A stretch of 64,000 bases of DNA from Lathyrus oleraceus (taxonomy: Eukaryota; Streptophyta; Magnoliopsida; Fabales; Fabaceae): assembly GCF_024323335.1 (NCBI RefSeq), contig NC_066581.1, positions 440,659,816 to 440,723,815 of the forward strand. Reading direction: 5' to 3'. A program made the position numbers and the translations under genes. Of this stretch, positions 35,101 to 46,273 are shown one piece after another (position 1 is the first letter of the stretch; each line of letters begins with the position of its first letter). The notes below the pieces were generated by a model. That model saw nothing but the letters and a program-made list of their open reading frames with translations, made no database searches and had not been told where the DNA came from.

Positions 35101-35167
35101 GGTCTGAAAATATTTGCAAATGATACCTTAGTTCCTTGAAATCTTCGAGTGATGAATGTTATGATGC
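35101..35167 (-). other. Element D leader just upstream of ORF1
   Basis: It aligns with the leader of B before its ORF1 ATG (AAGGAACTTAAG, TTTGCAAAT blocks). It ends at B's 5' LTR. The bases GATGC (35163-35167) are the predicted left target duplication of B. Confidence 0.7.
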
Positions 35168-36620
35168 TGTAAGACCCTAATTTTGACCCTAAGATCCCTC
35201 ATGGCATCATATCATTTGCTCATTGCATTGCCTCAAGGATCATAGCATGTTTGGCTCCTTAACCCTAGGGGTGGGACTTTTGTGAGTGGTTTGAGACCAC
35301 CAAGCATGCTTGAATTATATATTACTTTGCTTATTTTTTTTAATAACCAAAAGCACAAAAATATGTCACTAACTCTTTTTGTTTTGAAGCTCAAGTGATC
35401 ATGTGCTCCCTTTGCTCCTAGGAGGCTCCTAAGCTCAATGAAGTGGCTAGATGAAGATGAGAAAAAGCATGACAATGGTCCAAAAAGTTCCTAATCATCA
35501 TATATGTCTCCCAAGTATCTCAATTTTCCAATTTGATCAAGATAACCCAAAAGGCTCGAGGATTGTTTCCCAAGGAAACCCTAATTCAACTGTGTTTTGA
35601 CTGTACCTTGCTCATGAAGCAACCTCAACCTATGATCAAATTCAATCAAGGGAATTTCTTTAATTAATTATTTTATGCATATATGAGCCTATGTGAATAT
35701 CCTCAATCATTCATTCATCAAGATTTGAAGTTTGACTTTGAGAAGTTGACCATTCAAGTCATCTAACTAAACTGAGGATCCCTGAGACCTAACATTTTAT
35801 GTGTTTGTCAAATGAAGATGACCCCAAGAGAAAACATGTTCTTAAGAACCATATGAACAACTTTAATGTTCATAAAAAATCCATTTGAAACTTGGAAGGT
35901 CATCATTCATTTCAAAACATTATAGGTCATTTTGACTGAAACCCTAATTTTGGGTCAACTTCCCAAGGACCTAACTTACTTATTTTTTATGATTTTGAGG
36001 TGATACCAATTGAATTGGAAGGCTTAAGATGTATACTGCAAATGTGATGTTGGACAAAATTTCATAATCCTAAAATAAACACATGTGATAATACAAAACA
36101 TTATAGGTCACTTTGGACCAAAACCATTGAATTTGAAAAATGTCCAACTTCAAGTGCCCATAACTTTCTCATTAAAAATCCAAATGATGCAAACTTTGAG
36201 TCTCAATTGACCACCGTGAAAAGATTTACAACTTTTTTGTTGGACGTTTTTCCATTTGTTGAATGCATCATTGAAACAGAAGGGCTTGAAGTTGCTTGAT
36301 TTTGGAAAAAAAATTCAAAGGGAACCTAAACATGTTTTGTACCATAAACTTCACAACCAATTTTCATAAATTTCCAAATTCCAAATGGATTTTTGCCCAA
36401 CATAACTTTTGATCCTTATTCCAAGAGCTTTCCAACAATTACTCACATAACATTTTTTGGATTTTCCATGTGGGAGTTTCGAAGGGCTTAATGTTTATGT
36501 CCATTTGTGCAATTCACATCATAACTTGAAATGCAAGCCAATGCCAAGCCAGTTGCACGTCCAAATCATTTCTACTTGACCTCATCATGCATTTCCATTC
36601 ACTTTTGGGCCTCACATGCG

Positions 36621-36703
36621 CCTGTACAGGCCCATTCATGGAGGATCCAAAATTCATGCAAACGAGCAAAACACCTCCTTGCATCAAGTTCAGCTATAAA
36701 TAG
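36621..36703 (+). promoter_or_regulatory. Core promoter region of element B LTR
   Basis: The palindrome CCTGTACAGG (36621-36630) is followed 64 bases later by TATAAATAG (36695-36703), the same layout as in LTR A (12156 and 12230). Confidence 0.5.
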
Positions 36704-38761
36704 AAGTGCTTGCTCATTCAGAAACCAACCTGAAGGAGATCTGAAACTCAGCTGAATTGGAAACCCAACCCTCACTCAAAGGAATTTCAGTTTTCATTTT
36801 CAATTTCAAGCTTGAATTTCAACATCATTAGTTGATCTTCAAGTCTTAATTCCTTAGCCTTGCATCATCATTACATCTCCAAATCAAATTTGGATCAAAA
36901 GCTTGGAGAGACTGTGATGTTCAAAGCTGCATTTCAGAGGTATATCACCAAAATATTTTGATCTGGATCTTGCTATACAATGTGAATTGCTTTGGTTTGA
37001 ACTGTTTTCTGAAGTTCTCAAGCAAGAGGCAGCCCAGTGGTAGTCTTAATTTCATGAACTGTGACATTTCAGATCAAACACCATGATCTTCAAGCTCTTG
37101 TTTCTCTCTAAATAGAAACATTGAGGAAGATCCAAGGTTACAGGGGTGATGTACATCACCCCAGCTTCATTTTGATAACCTACTTTTTCATTTTCATTAA
37201 CTTTTGAATCCCTGCGTGTGGTGGCTAGAAACAGTTAGTTGGCCGGAGAAGATGGTGGTTTCCACCACCATCCCCACGTGGATGCTTCAGGTCCCTTGGA
37301 TCCCTTTCAAATGTTATAATCGTGGCCTTGCATTTGTTTGACTTATTTTAATACAATGTGTGATGCGCTTGACCAAAGAACATGGTATGACCGCGCCTCT
37401 GAGCCGTGTGATAATGCCACGTCAATTAATGAGACAAATCCAATGGCAGCGCATTTTTGCTATTTTCCTATTTTCTGATTAATTTCATTTAATCCCTTTT
37501 ATTTTCAAAAATTCATAAATATTTTATTTGAAGTCACAGAAATATGAGACCAATGCCAAAAAATTTCTTGAAAAATCTAGTTTCATATTTTGATTTTTAA
37601 TTAATTTTGTGACTTCATTTAATATTTTTTATGAATTATTTGGTTTTTAATAGCTTTTAATTCATTTTAAATACTTTTTGATATCTGAAATATCCAAAAA
37701 TATTTTCTTAACGCATATGGATCATGATAAGTCAATGAAAAATAGTCTCATCAATTTCTTAATTGATTTGAGATTTATTTGAGATTTTAATTCATATTGT
37801 GTTATTTTTACTATTTTTAATGGTTTTAAAATAGTTTCTGATTTAAAAATTATTGAGAAAAATTGTCAAACCTTGGTTGACCATGTTAGACCTATGAGAA
37901 TTTAATTGGACTTCTTGAAGTTGATTTGAATTGAATTTGAGGTTTGACCATATTTTGTCCATTTTAATTTTGCATTTATTTTATTCCAAAAATACCAAAA
38001 AAATATGTTTGACTTGTTGACTTCTAATCTTCATTTCTCTTCTGTTTAGCTTTGGTTGATGATGATTTGATTCACTTTTGACCAATTGTGTTTGGCACTT
38101 TATTTCTCTTTATATCCATTTCATCTTCATCTCATTTCTTTTTATTTTGGCCAATGAGTTAATGTCTTATGGTTGGTCTTGACATATGAGAGGTTTAACC
38201 TTCTTTGATCCAAATCAAACTCAACTTGATCCAAGATCAAGTGAGTTTCTTTGTGTCCAAGATAGGTTGCTTCTTGGTCAAGCAAAAAACCTAAAGTCCA
38301 TACAAGGCCTTTCTCTTTTCTTTTAGCATGGCAAGTTGTAGGAGCTTGGCTTACTAGTCATGATATCTAACTTGTGTTTATTTGCCTATAGTTTTATTGA
38401 CCGGCCTCAGATAGGTGTGACTACTACATTAGTCCACTTAGGATTGCTTAACATAGCACTAAATTGTCTTATGACACACTAACATAACCATACTAATTAC
38501 TAACTTTAAATTCAAGCATTTAATTTCTTGCAATTTACTTTAATGCAATTTACTTTCTTGCTCATTTATTCATATTGCTTTTCCCTTTGCTCACTTGAGC
38601 ATATATTTTATGTTTATGTCATTCTCCTTTTGCTCATTTGAGCTCATTATTGTATATAAATATATTGTTGCTCTGTGTTTGTTTTGTCTTTGTTTGTGTG
38701 AACCCAATGCAAAAATGAAAAAGGACTTAGAATTAGGACAATACCTATGCTTAAAGGAGTT

Positions 38762-38842
38762 CAAGAGAAACTAGGCTTCATGCCTTTAGAATGCTAAATT
38801 TGTTGAAGAGCAACTAGGCCTCATGCCTTTAGAATGCTAAAT
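38762..38842 (+). repeat. Tandem duplication in type II LTR (B copy)
   Basis: Two units of about 44 bp sharing CTAGGC(C/T)TCATGCCTTTAGA, equivalent to the pair at 14325-14404. Confidence 0.75.
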
Positions 38843-40045
38843 CTCAAAGTTGACTTCAAAGGACCCCTAATCTAAACTCATTCTTTGTCCATTTCTCTTA
38901 TTGTGTTGTGAACTTTTTGATGTTTGCTCTTGTGTGATAGAGATTCCATCTTGAGATAGTAAGAAGGACCATTGTCATGAGTAGCCAAGTTAAGAGAGAC
39001 TAGCCAAATGGAGATCCTAGGAGCTTGATCCAAATATTGTGATTGCTTGTTATTTGCTAAATCCAAAGGAAAGGAGCATATTGAATCATCTCTATGATCT
39101 CAAGAAAAGGAACTCCGAGGGTTTTATTTCTTCTCTTATCTTTGTATGCTTTAGGATTAGCCCTTCTCTTCTTCTCCTCACTCTAGCCCAAGCCAAACTC
39201 TTTTTGTGCAAACTTTGGCATTGTTTTCAAACTAGAAACCTAGGCCTTATGCCTTTGACTTTTCAAAATCTTTTCATTGATACTCATTGTAGATGAATCT
39301 TAATTCAACTTTGACTTCATTTTTGTAAATAAATCTAACTTGTAAATACAACTCACTTCAAGTTTATTTTTGTGGTTCCATTGGCCACCTTTGTTAAAAC
39401 TTTTCATAAACATTAGTCATAGGTTTGAGTTATCATAGTGGTTGATGTAAACCTCACCTTATCCTTAGTGGTTGGATTATAAGTCTTCCATGCTTATGAT
39501 AGGGTTACCCCCTCACTAGCATGTCGAAGCCTTCCTCACATGGTGGATTGTTGGTTTAGGTTGAGTTTTCTCCCTTTGATAACAAAAGACCTTAAGGCTT
39601 TTGATCAAATCAATTCACCCATATTTTGAGATTTATACACAAACTACGAGGTTTTGATCCTACCTTTGTGATGGTACGTAGGCAATGGGTTCATCCATTG
39701 AAACAACAAAATTGTAAATATAATCTATTATCTTCTCATTCCTCCAATCTTCTGCACATATTTTCACAAATACCAACCTACAACACACATTTGCAAAAAG
39801 AGGTTCCCTTAGAGTACTAAGGATGTTTTAGGTGCGTAAAACCTTCCCATTTCATAACCAACCCCCTTACCTAGATCTCTGACATTTTTATTAGTTTTTT
39901 ATCTGATAAAACTTCTTACTTGGCTTTTGTTCGCTTTTTAGCCTTTCCTTTGGACAAATAAAAGTGCGGGGGCGACTCGAATTGTATGTTTACTTTTGGT
40001 TTAGTCAATAAACCTAAAGGTAACGAATACCCCACTACAGAAAAG

Positions 40046-40063
40046 TGGCGACTCTGGTGGGGA
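40046..40063 (+). other. Primer binding site of element B
   Basis: TGGCGACTCTGGTGGGGA starts six bases after the LTR end. Ogre elements are reported to use an arginine tRNA, and this sequence fits that type. The tRNA identity is from family knowledge, not checked here. C has the variant TGGCGACTCTGCTAGGGA at the matching place. Confidence 0.8.
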
Positions 40064-40963
40064 CGAACTGCTCTTCCTAGTGGGTTTAGCCTACTTTTTG
40101 CTTATATGTGTAGTATGTTTATATTTATTTGTGACATATTTTTGTGCAAATTTGGGATGAATGTATTATTTGTAACGTATGAATTGCTTGATATATTAAT
40201 TGCTTGTATGCTTGGTGATCTCTTGTGAGATGAGTTCTATATCCGGACTCGAGTGCACTTATAATAGGAGAATGGCATAGTCTTGTTGACTTGTGTGGAG
40301 TTATTCCTTAGCAAGTTGACTTGCAAACCCATTCACTTGGTGGAGATCTTGTTGGGATCAATAATGTCACACGAGTATTCGTGGTTAGGCATTACTCTTT
40401 CCAATATAAAACTTAGAAGCCAAGGACCTTAGATACCTAGCCCATCTTGGCCTATTTTAGGACGTAGTGCGAAGGTCATTCAAGTGTAAGATTTGATACG
40501 ATTGTTACGCGATAATACACTCATAAGAGTCTCTCTTGAGAATATTTTTGGAACACGAGTAGTCGTTTTATCCGATAATATCCGAAAGATGAGATGATGA
40601 CTATGGGGACCTTTTTTGAACATGATTGTCAAGTTTAACCATAGTACACTCCCGTTGGGTAGTTCTTAACCGAGACTCCATGCTCGTGACTTACAACAAA
40701 CCCTTGATTCACGGTTGTTCCGTTCTCGTATATCCTCAATATCAATGGAACTTGGGTGTTGATAAGGTGTAAACCATAATCCACCAAAATGGATTATTGA
40801 TATTGATGATGACTTGAGCCATCCCGTGACCTTTGTTTGGTGTGACTTGCTTGATCCTTGAGTGTGATTGTTTCATCCATGCATTCATGCATTCATTTGC
40901 ATCCATATCACCAACAATGAAAATTTTAAGGAACTTAAGAGGTCTATTTGCAAATTTTTAGAC
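40064..40963 (+). other. 5' leader of element B
   Basis: About 0.9 kb without a credible gene. It aligns with the C leader (59476-60479, minus strand), sharing TGAGATGAGTTCTAT, the GAGACTCCATGCTCGTGA block and the Tyr-rich start before ORF1. It is presumed to hold packaging and dimerisation signals. Confidence 0.6.
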
Positions 40964-42407
40964 ATGGATAAACAAAGAAGGAATATGAAGAAGTACAGTT
41001 TCAGACAACCCGATTTGAAAGAGTTAAGGACTTTGACATATTATGTATTAGAGCCTTTGGGGTTCAAAGCTCGCCATGGGAAGCTTCTGTCTATTCTTTC
41101 TACCCAGGTGGATGAAGGTCTAATGAGTGTGTTGGTGCTATTCTACGATCCTCTGTATCGGTGCTTTACTTTTCCGGATTTCCAACTTCTGCCTACACTT
41201 GAGGAGTATGCCTATCATGTGGGTATACCTATCTTGTATCAGTTGTCGTTCAGTGGTTTGGAGAGGGTGCCTTCTTCCCAAGAGATCACTGACATGCTTC
41301 ACATAGATGTATATGATATTGTTGCTCATATGACTACCAAAGGTGGAATTCAAGGTCTCCCATCTGATTTTCTCATTTCCCAAGCTACTTTGTTTGGGAA
41401 GGCCATGAGTGAGGACGCCTTTGAAGCCATATTTGTACTTCTCATCTATGGGCTAGTGTTATTTCCCAACATCGACAATTTTGTGGATGTGAACGCTATT
41501 AGGATGTTTTCTACTCTTAATCTTGTTCCGACTCTGTTGGGTGACACTTATTTCTCTTTGCATATGAGAAATGTAAAAGGTGGTGGTTCCATTGTGAGTT
41601 GTTTGCCTCTGTTGTACAAGTGGTTTATTTCTCACTTGCCTCAGAGGCTCACCTTCAAGGAGAACAAGGGATGTCTACGGTGGTTCACGAGACTTATGTC
41701 TCTCACTAATGATGATATCTTTTGGTATAACCGTGTGTATGATGGTGTCTAGATTATTGATTCTTGTGGTGAATTCTCCAATGTACCTCTTCTTGGTACA
41801 TGTGGTGGAATTAACTACAATCCTGTTTTGGCTCGCCGTCAGCTTGGGTTCCCCTTAAAGGATAAACCCAATAACATTTTGTTAGAAGGTGTGTTCTTTC
41901 AAGAGGGTAAAGATCCCGAAAACATGAAGGGCAGGATGGTCCGCGCCTGGTGCAAAGTCCATAGGAAGGGAAGGAAGGAGCTTGGTCCGAAGAATTGTAT
42001 TGGTTTAGAACCCTACACCGCTTGGGTGAGGAAGAGATCTCTTGAGTACCGCATGCCGTATGATTATCCAAGACCTACCCCTATGGTTATAGTTGGTCCA
42101 TCAACCCTCCCTAACCAAGGAGTTGAGAGATGAAGATCGGTCGCGTGCTTGGGTTCGTGAGCGAGAAGAACTTCTTCAGCAGCTCAGAGATAAGGATGCA
42201 GTGATAGAATTTCTGGAGCATCAAGTTATTGATGAGCCTGATGATGTGGTTACTTCTCTTCTTCCTAAGTCATCCAGGTTTTGGAAGAGGAAGTATGATC
42301 GACTCGCCAAGGATAAGGAAGACATGGAAGCATTTTATGAGAGACAAGTGAAGAGGATTCGTGCAGCTTATCTTCTGATTTCGAGGGCTTTGGACTATTG
42401 CTTCTAG
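40964..42407 (+). pseudogene. Element B ORF1 (DUF7745-like, coiled-coil C-terminus)
   Basis: I chose the ATG at 40964 (MDKQRRNMKKYSFRQPDLKE) because the D copy starts at the same place; the frame is open further upstream by chance. The globular part is intact to 41749: LVLFYDPLYRCFTFPDFQLL, PTLEEYAYHVGIPI, LFPNIDNFVDVNAIRMF, LLYKWFISHLPQR. This strongly resembles the plant DUF7745 family. A TAG at 41750-41752 interrupts, then the frame runs on as GGINYNPVLARRQLGFPLKD. Near 42120 a deletion shifts the frame into a charged, coiled-coil-like tail (VREREELLQQLRDKDAVIEF). Function in transposition is unknown. Confidence 0.85.
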
Positions 42408-42737
42408 GGATCCATAGGATGTTTATTCTCCTTTCCTCTTGTATTGTATTTGGTTACCAAAACTGTACTACTTCATTGGTGTAAAAACTTTCCAAATACT
42501 ATTGCTATGAGTATTCCATATATGTCTTAAAAGATTAATATTTTCAAATGTTTGCAAATAGATCTCTATTAAGTTCCTCAAATAAAAATAAATCATATGC
42601 ACAAACATTGCATGCATCATATGCATAAGCAAGTTTTGTTATGAGCTCATGATCCATGGTTTAACTCTTTGCTCTTCATTTATTTTGAAGACAAGTTGAC
42701 GCACCGGTATAACACAAGAGCCAATCATCCAAGGATA
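42408..42737 (+). other. ORF1-gag spacer of element B
   Basis: A/T-rich, no gene seen. It includes the CATGCATCATATGCATAAGC motif also found, reversed, in C and D at the same place. Confidence 0.6.
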
Positions 42738-44698
42738 ATGGAGCATTTAGAGCAAGAGAACCGGGAACTAATCAAAGATATTGCTAGGCTGACTGCCATG
42801 ATGGAGTCAGTACTGGCCGCTCAGAGCCAAGCGTCACCAACTCCTACAACTCCTCCCCAGAGGACTATCATTTTTGAGGTTGCTACCTCGACTGTGCCTG
42901 CTGCAACAGCCCATTTCGCTCCTTCTATGCCAGCCGGGTTCCCGTGGGGAATGCCCGCTAATTTTGTGCCTGAGGGTTTTGCTCCTACTCTCGCTTCTTT
43001 TCCGACATTTAGCCCGGTCCTTTCTATGCCACCTCCCGTTGTGCAAACCTTACCACGAGTTAAGGACACCATCTATCACTCCGAGCCGTCTGAGGGTCCG
43101 GATGTTTATGAAAATATGGATGAGATGAAAGACCAATTCCTTGAGCTACGCAAGAAACTGAAGACTCTGAGGGGTAAGGACCTCTTTGGTAAAAGTGCTG
43201 CTGGGTTGTGCCTTGTGCCCAATGTTAAGATCCCTATTAAATTCAAAGTACCTGACTTTGAGAAATACAAGGGAAACACATGCCCGCTCATCCATCTTGT
43301 GATGTATGCTCTCAAGATGTCAACACAAACTAACAACGACCAACTGCTTATCCATTACTTCCAGGACAGTCTGTTTGGGGTTGCGCTCCGGTGGTACATG
43401 GGACTGGAGAGTGAGAAAATCCGCTCTTACAACGACCTTGGCGAGGCCGTCGTAAAGCAATATAAGTATAATGTGGATATGGCTCCTGAAAGGGACCAGT
43501 TGAGAGAAATGTCGCAGAAGGACAAAGAGACCTTTAAGGAGTACGCCCAGAGATGGCGCGAATTGGCAACTCAGATAGTGCCACCCCTATAAGAGAAGGA
43601 GATGACAAAGATCTTTTTGAAGACTTTGAGCTCTTTCTACTATGAGAGAATGATCTCCAATGCTCCCTTGGACTTCACCGAGATGGTGAATATGGGAATG
43701 AGACTGGAAGAAGGGGTCCGTGAGGGACGTTTGTCTAGGGAAGACAACTCTTCAGCAAAGAGGTATGGGAGCTTTGCTAAGAAGAAGGAGGGAGAGGCAT
43801 ATGCTGTGTCATCCCATATCAAAAGAAGACCCTCTGTGAAGAGGAAGGACATGCGCCTTGCTGTCAACCAACACCAGGTGGCTCATATAGCATCTGCTTT
43901 TCGAGAAGTTCATCAACAACAACAACAACATCGCCCACAACAATAGGCTTGCCAACCTCGAAACAACAATAACACCAGCACCAACAATTACGAGAGGAAT
44001 AGGGTAACTTTTGACCCAATTCCAATGACTTATGCTGAGCTCTATCCATTTCTGATTGATAGAAAATTGATCACTCCACGAGACCTCCTGCTGTACCAAC
44101 CAACCCTCAGTGGTGGTATAAGCCAGAACTACATTGTGTATATCATTTCGATGCTCCCGGACATGACGTGGAAAACTGCTACCCGTTGAAGACCAAAGTG
44201 CAAGACCTTGTGAGAAGCGGTATATTGTTTTTCGAGGACGTAGGCCCTAATGTTAAGAAGAACCCATTGCCCGAGTATGGGAAAGTTGCAGTTAACATGG
44301 TCCAGGGTTTCCCTGGCAAATATAAAGTCTTATATGTCAATGATATAAGGAAATCTTTGGTCGAGATGCATAAGTTGTTGTGTGAACACAACCATTATGA
44401 GCATGACCATGATAAGTGCCAGGTGTGCACTATCAATGAGAGAGGATGCCGAAAAGTTAGAAAGGACATCCAAGAGATGCTGGATCAAGGTATGATTGAG
44501 ATACTTCAGAATCGTGATGAGGACGAAGTCGATGTTATTACCCCGGTGTTTAAAATTCCAGAGCTTGTTGTCGTCAAGTATGATGGCAACAAGAAGAAGG
44601 TGTCACCAGCTCTTGTGATCAAGCCAGCGGGTCCTGTCCCGTATTCATCAGACAAGGTTGTTCCCTACAGGTACAATGTAGTTATGCTAGAAGATTGA
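42738..44698 (+). pseudogene. Element B gag
   Basis: It starts MEHLEQENRELIKDIARLTA, a short coiled-coil-like stretch, followed by a Pro/Ala-rich region to about 43070. The capsid region is KFKVPDFEKYKGNTCPLIHL, DQLLIHYFQDSLFGVALRWY, DLGEAVVKQYKYNVDMAPER to 43589. A TAA (43590-43592) is followed in another frame by LSSFYYERMISNAPLDFTEM. A Gln-rich run ends in a stop near 43945. Another shift leads to the zinc-knuckle-like CVYHFDAPGHDVENC (about 44134-44180). The His/Cys-rich patch CEHNHYEHDHDKCQVC comes later, and the frame ends at 44698. The Gln-rich run is shared with D. Confidence 0.87.
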
Positions 44699-45179
44699 AA
44701 GGAGGTGTCGTTGCCCTCAACTTCTATAGTGAGCATTTCTGACGTCAGTGGTGTGACACGTAGCGGTCGTGTTTTCTCGGCGCAGCCGAAACCCCATGAA
44801 GATGTTGTGAAGAGAACTGTTGTGAATCCTGCCTGTCCCGTGGGGACTTCATCTTCGAATAGTCCTACTCTTGTTTTGAAGGGCGTTGACCTTGTTGTTG
44901 TCAAGAGTAATAACACTCCTATCCCGGTTGGCCAGTCTGGCATTATGAAAGAGGATGGTGATGAGATGCTGAGCCTCATCAAAAGGAGTGAATACAACGT
45001 TGTTGATCAGCTACTACAACCTCCATCAAAGATATTTGTGTAATATTTGTTGATGCATTCTGAGCGACATTGTGAAGCTTTGCAGAAGGTGTTGGACGTG
45101 GCATACGTGGACCACAATGTCACAATAGAAGAGTTTGATAGCATTGTTGAAAACATAACCGCTTGCAACAATTAGAGCT
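44699..45179 (+). pseudogene. Element B gag-protease linker
   Basis: The frame 44705-45043 carries VSISDVSGVTRSGRVFSAQP and LIKRSEYNVVDQLLQPPSKI, the same blocks as D 17921-18745. A TAA at 45041-45043 and a further stop near 45174 separate it from the protease. No known domain. Confidence 0.75.
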
Positions 45180-45999
45180 TCTGTGATGCTGATCTCCCCG
45201 AGGAGGGAAAAGACCACAATTTGGCCTTACACATTTCAAAGAACTGTAAGGATGATGCCTTGTCCAATGTGTTGGTGGACACAGGATCATCGCTTAATAT
45301 GTTGCCAAAATCCACTCTGGCTAAACATTCTTACCAGGGGCCTCCCATGAGGCAGAGTGGAGTGGTTATTAAGGCGTTTGATAGATCGTGCAAAACTGCG
45401 ATCGGCGAATTAGAACTCCTGATCAAAATTGGACCTAGTGATTTCTAGATCACTTTCCATGTCATGGATATTCATCCATCTTACAGCTGTTTGCTTGGCA
45501 GACCATGGATTCATGAGGCAGGCGCCATGACATCCACCCTACACCAAAAGTTGAAATTCGTTAAGAATAAGAAGTTCGTGGTGATAGGGGGAGAGAAGGC
45601 TCTCTTGGTCAATCATTTATCTTTTTTTTCCTACATTGATTTTGAAGATGAGGTTGGGACTCCGTTCCAAGCCTTATCTATTGCTGAGCCTTCAAGGAAA
45701 GCACTTTCTTCATTTGTATCCTACAACGATGCAAAGTTGGCCATTGAGCATGGTCCAACTACTGGTTTGGGGAAAATGATCAAGTTGGAAAATCCTGAGT
45801 TGGCATAGGGTACTCTTCCGGTGTTTCCAATAAGCATGGGCTGTTCCAGAATGGTGGTTTTATCCACACAGTTGAAGATCAGGAATCTGCTGCCATTGTT
45901 GAAGATGGTGAAGAGGAAGACCTTGGTAACTTTGTCATACTTGGAGGAATCTGCAATAATTGGGTCGCTGTTGATGTTCCAACAGTTATCCATAAGTCA
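45180..45999 (+). pseudogene. Element B aspartic protease and following linker (exon 1 end)
   Basis: The retropepsin active site is VLVDTGSSLNMLP (Asp codon 45278-45280), followed by SYQGPPMRQSGVVIKAFD. A TAG at 45446-45448 stands where D has CAG. The domain then continues with CLLGRPWIHEAGAM and GEKALLVNHLS to a stop near 45806. The linker (FQNGGFIHT, NNWVAVDVPTVIHKS) is broken by a frame change and reaches the intron donor at 45999/46000. Confidence 0.85.
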
Positions 46000-46273
46000 G
46001 TATAATATGTTCGTTTTGTTTGAAAACCCTTCTCCCATGCCAAAGGGAGAAGTGATGACATTGTTGGCATATTTGATTAATACAATGATATTCATTCTAA
46101 AATCACATGTTAAATGTTTTTTTTCCAAATTATTTTCCCTTTTTGCTTTTTGCATGAAATTGGTGATCACCATAAAACCCTAAAAAAGAGAATAAAATCA
46201 ATCTTTTCATCTACATAATGATTTGCCTTGCTTGAATTCTAAAATATCTTTTATACTCAAAATCATTATGCAG
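46000..46273 (+). other. Intron of element B between protease and RT
   Basis: The donor GT is at 46000-46001 and the acceptor ATGCAG ends at 46273, followed by G. The flanks align with the C and D introns. In C and D exon 1 ends two bases into a codon (AA|GTAATTG), and in B and D exon 2 supplies one base (G) before the RT frame, so a phase-2 intron restores the frame. B has lost one base at the donor. It is 274 bp and T-rich before the acceptor. Confidence 0.7.

Larger units (their letters stand above)
15650..35167 (-). mobile_element. Ogre-type element D (minus strand), the oldest host element, interrupted
   Basis: On the minus strand D reads ORF1 (35100-33601), gag start (to 33321), then after a gap gag, protease, intron and RT down to 15650. 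E, with F inside it, occupies 19666-33320. A's 3' LTR ends D at 15649 and B's 5' LTR ends it at 35168, so D's LTRs and remaining pol lie outside the window. Many in-frame stops and frameshifts mark it as old. About 600 bp of gag, judged against B, are missing at the E junction. Confidence 0.88.
35168..40039 (+). repeat. 5' LTR of element B (4,872 bp, type II)
   Basis: It begins TGTAAGACCCTAATTTT and ends CCACTACA, directly before the PBS region. It is of the same subfamily as the 3' LTR of A and LTR E, sharing the middle section and the tandem repeat near 38762-38842. The conserved U5 block begins near 39640 and contains CACAAACTACGAGGTTTTGA, GGTACGTAGGCAATGG and, near 39967, a PBS-like GGGCGACTCG. 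Confidence 0.92.
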
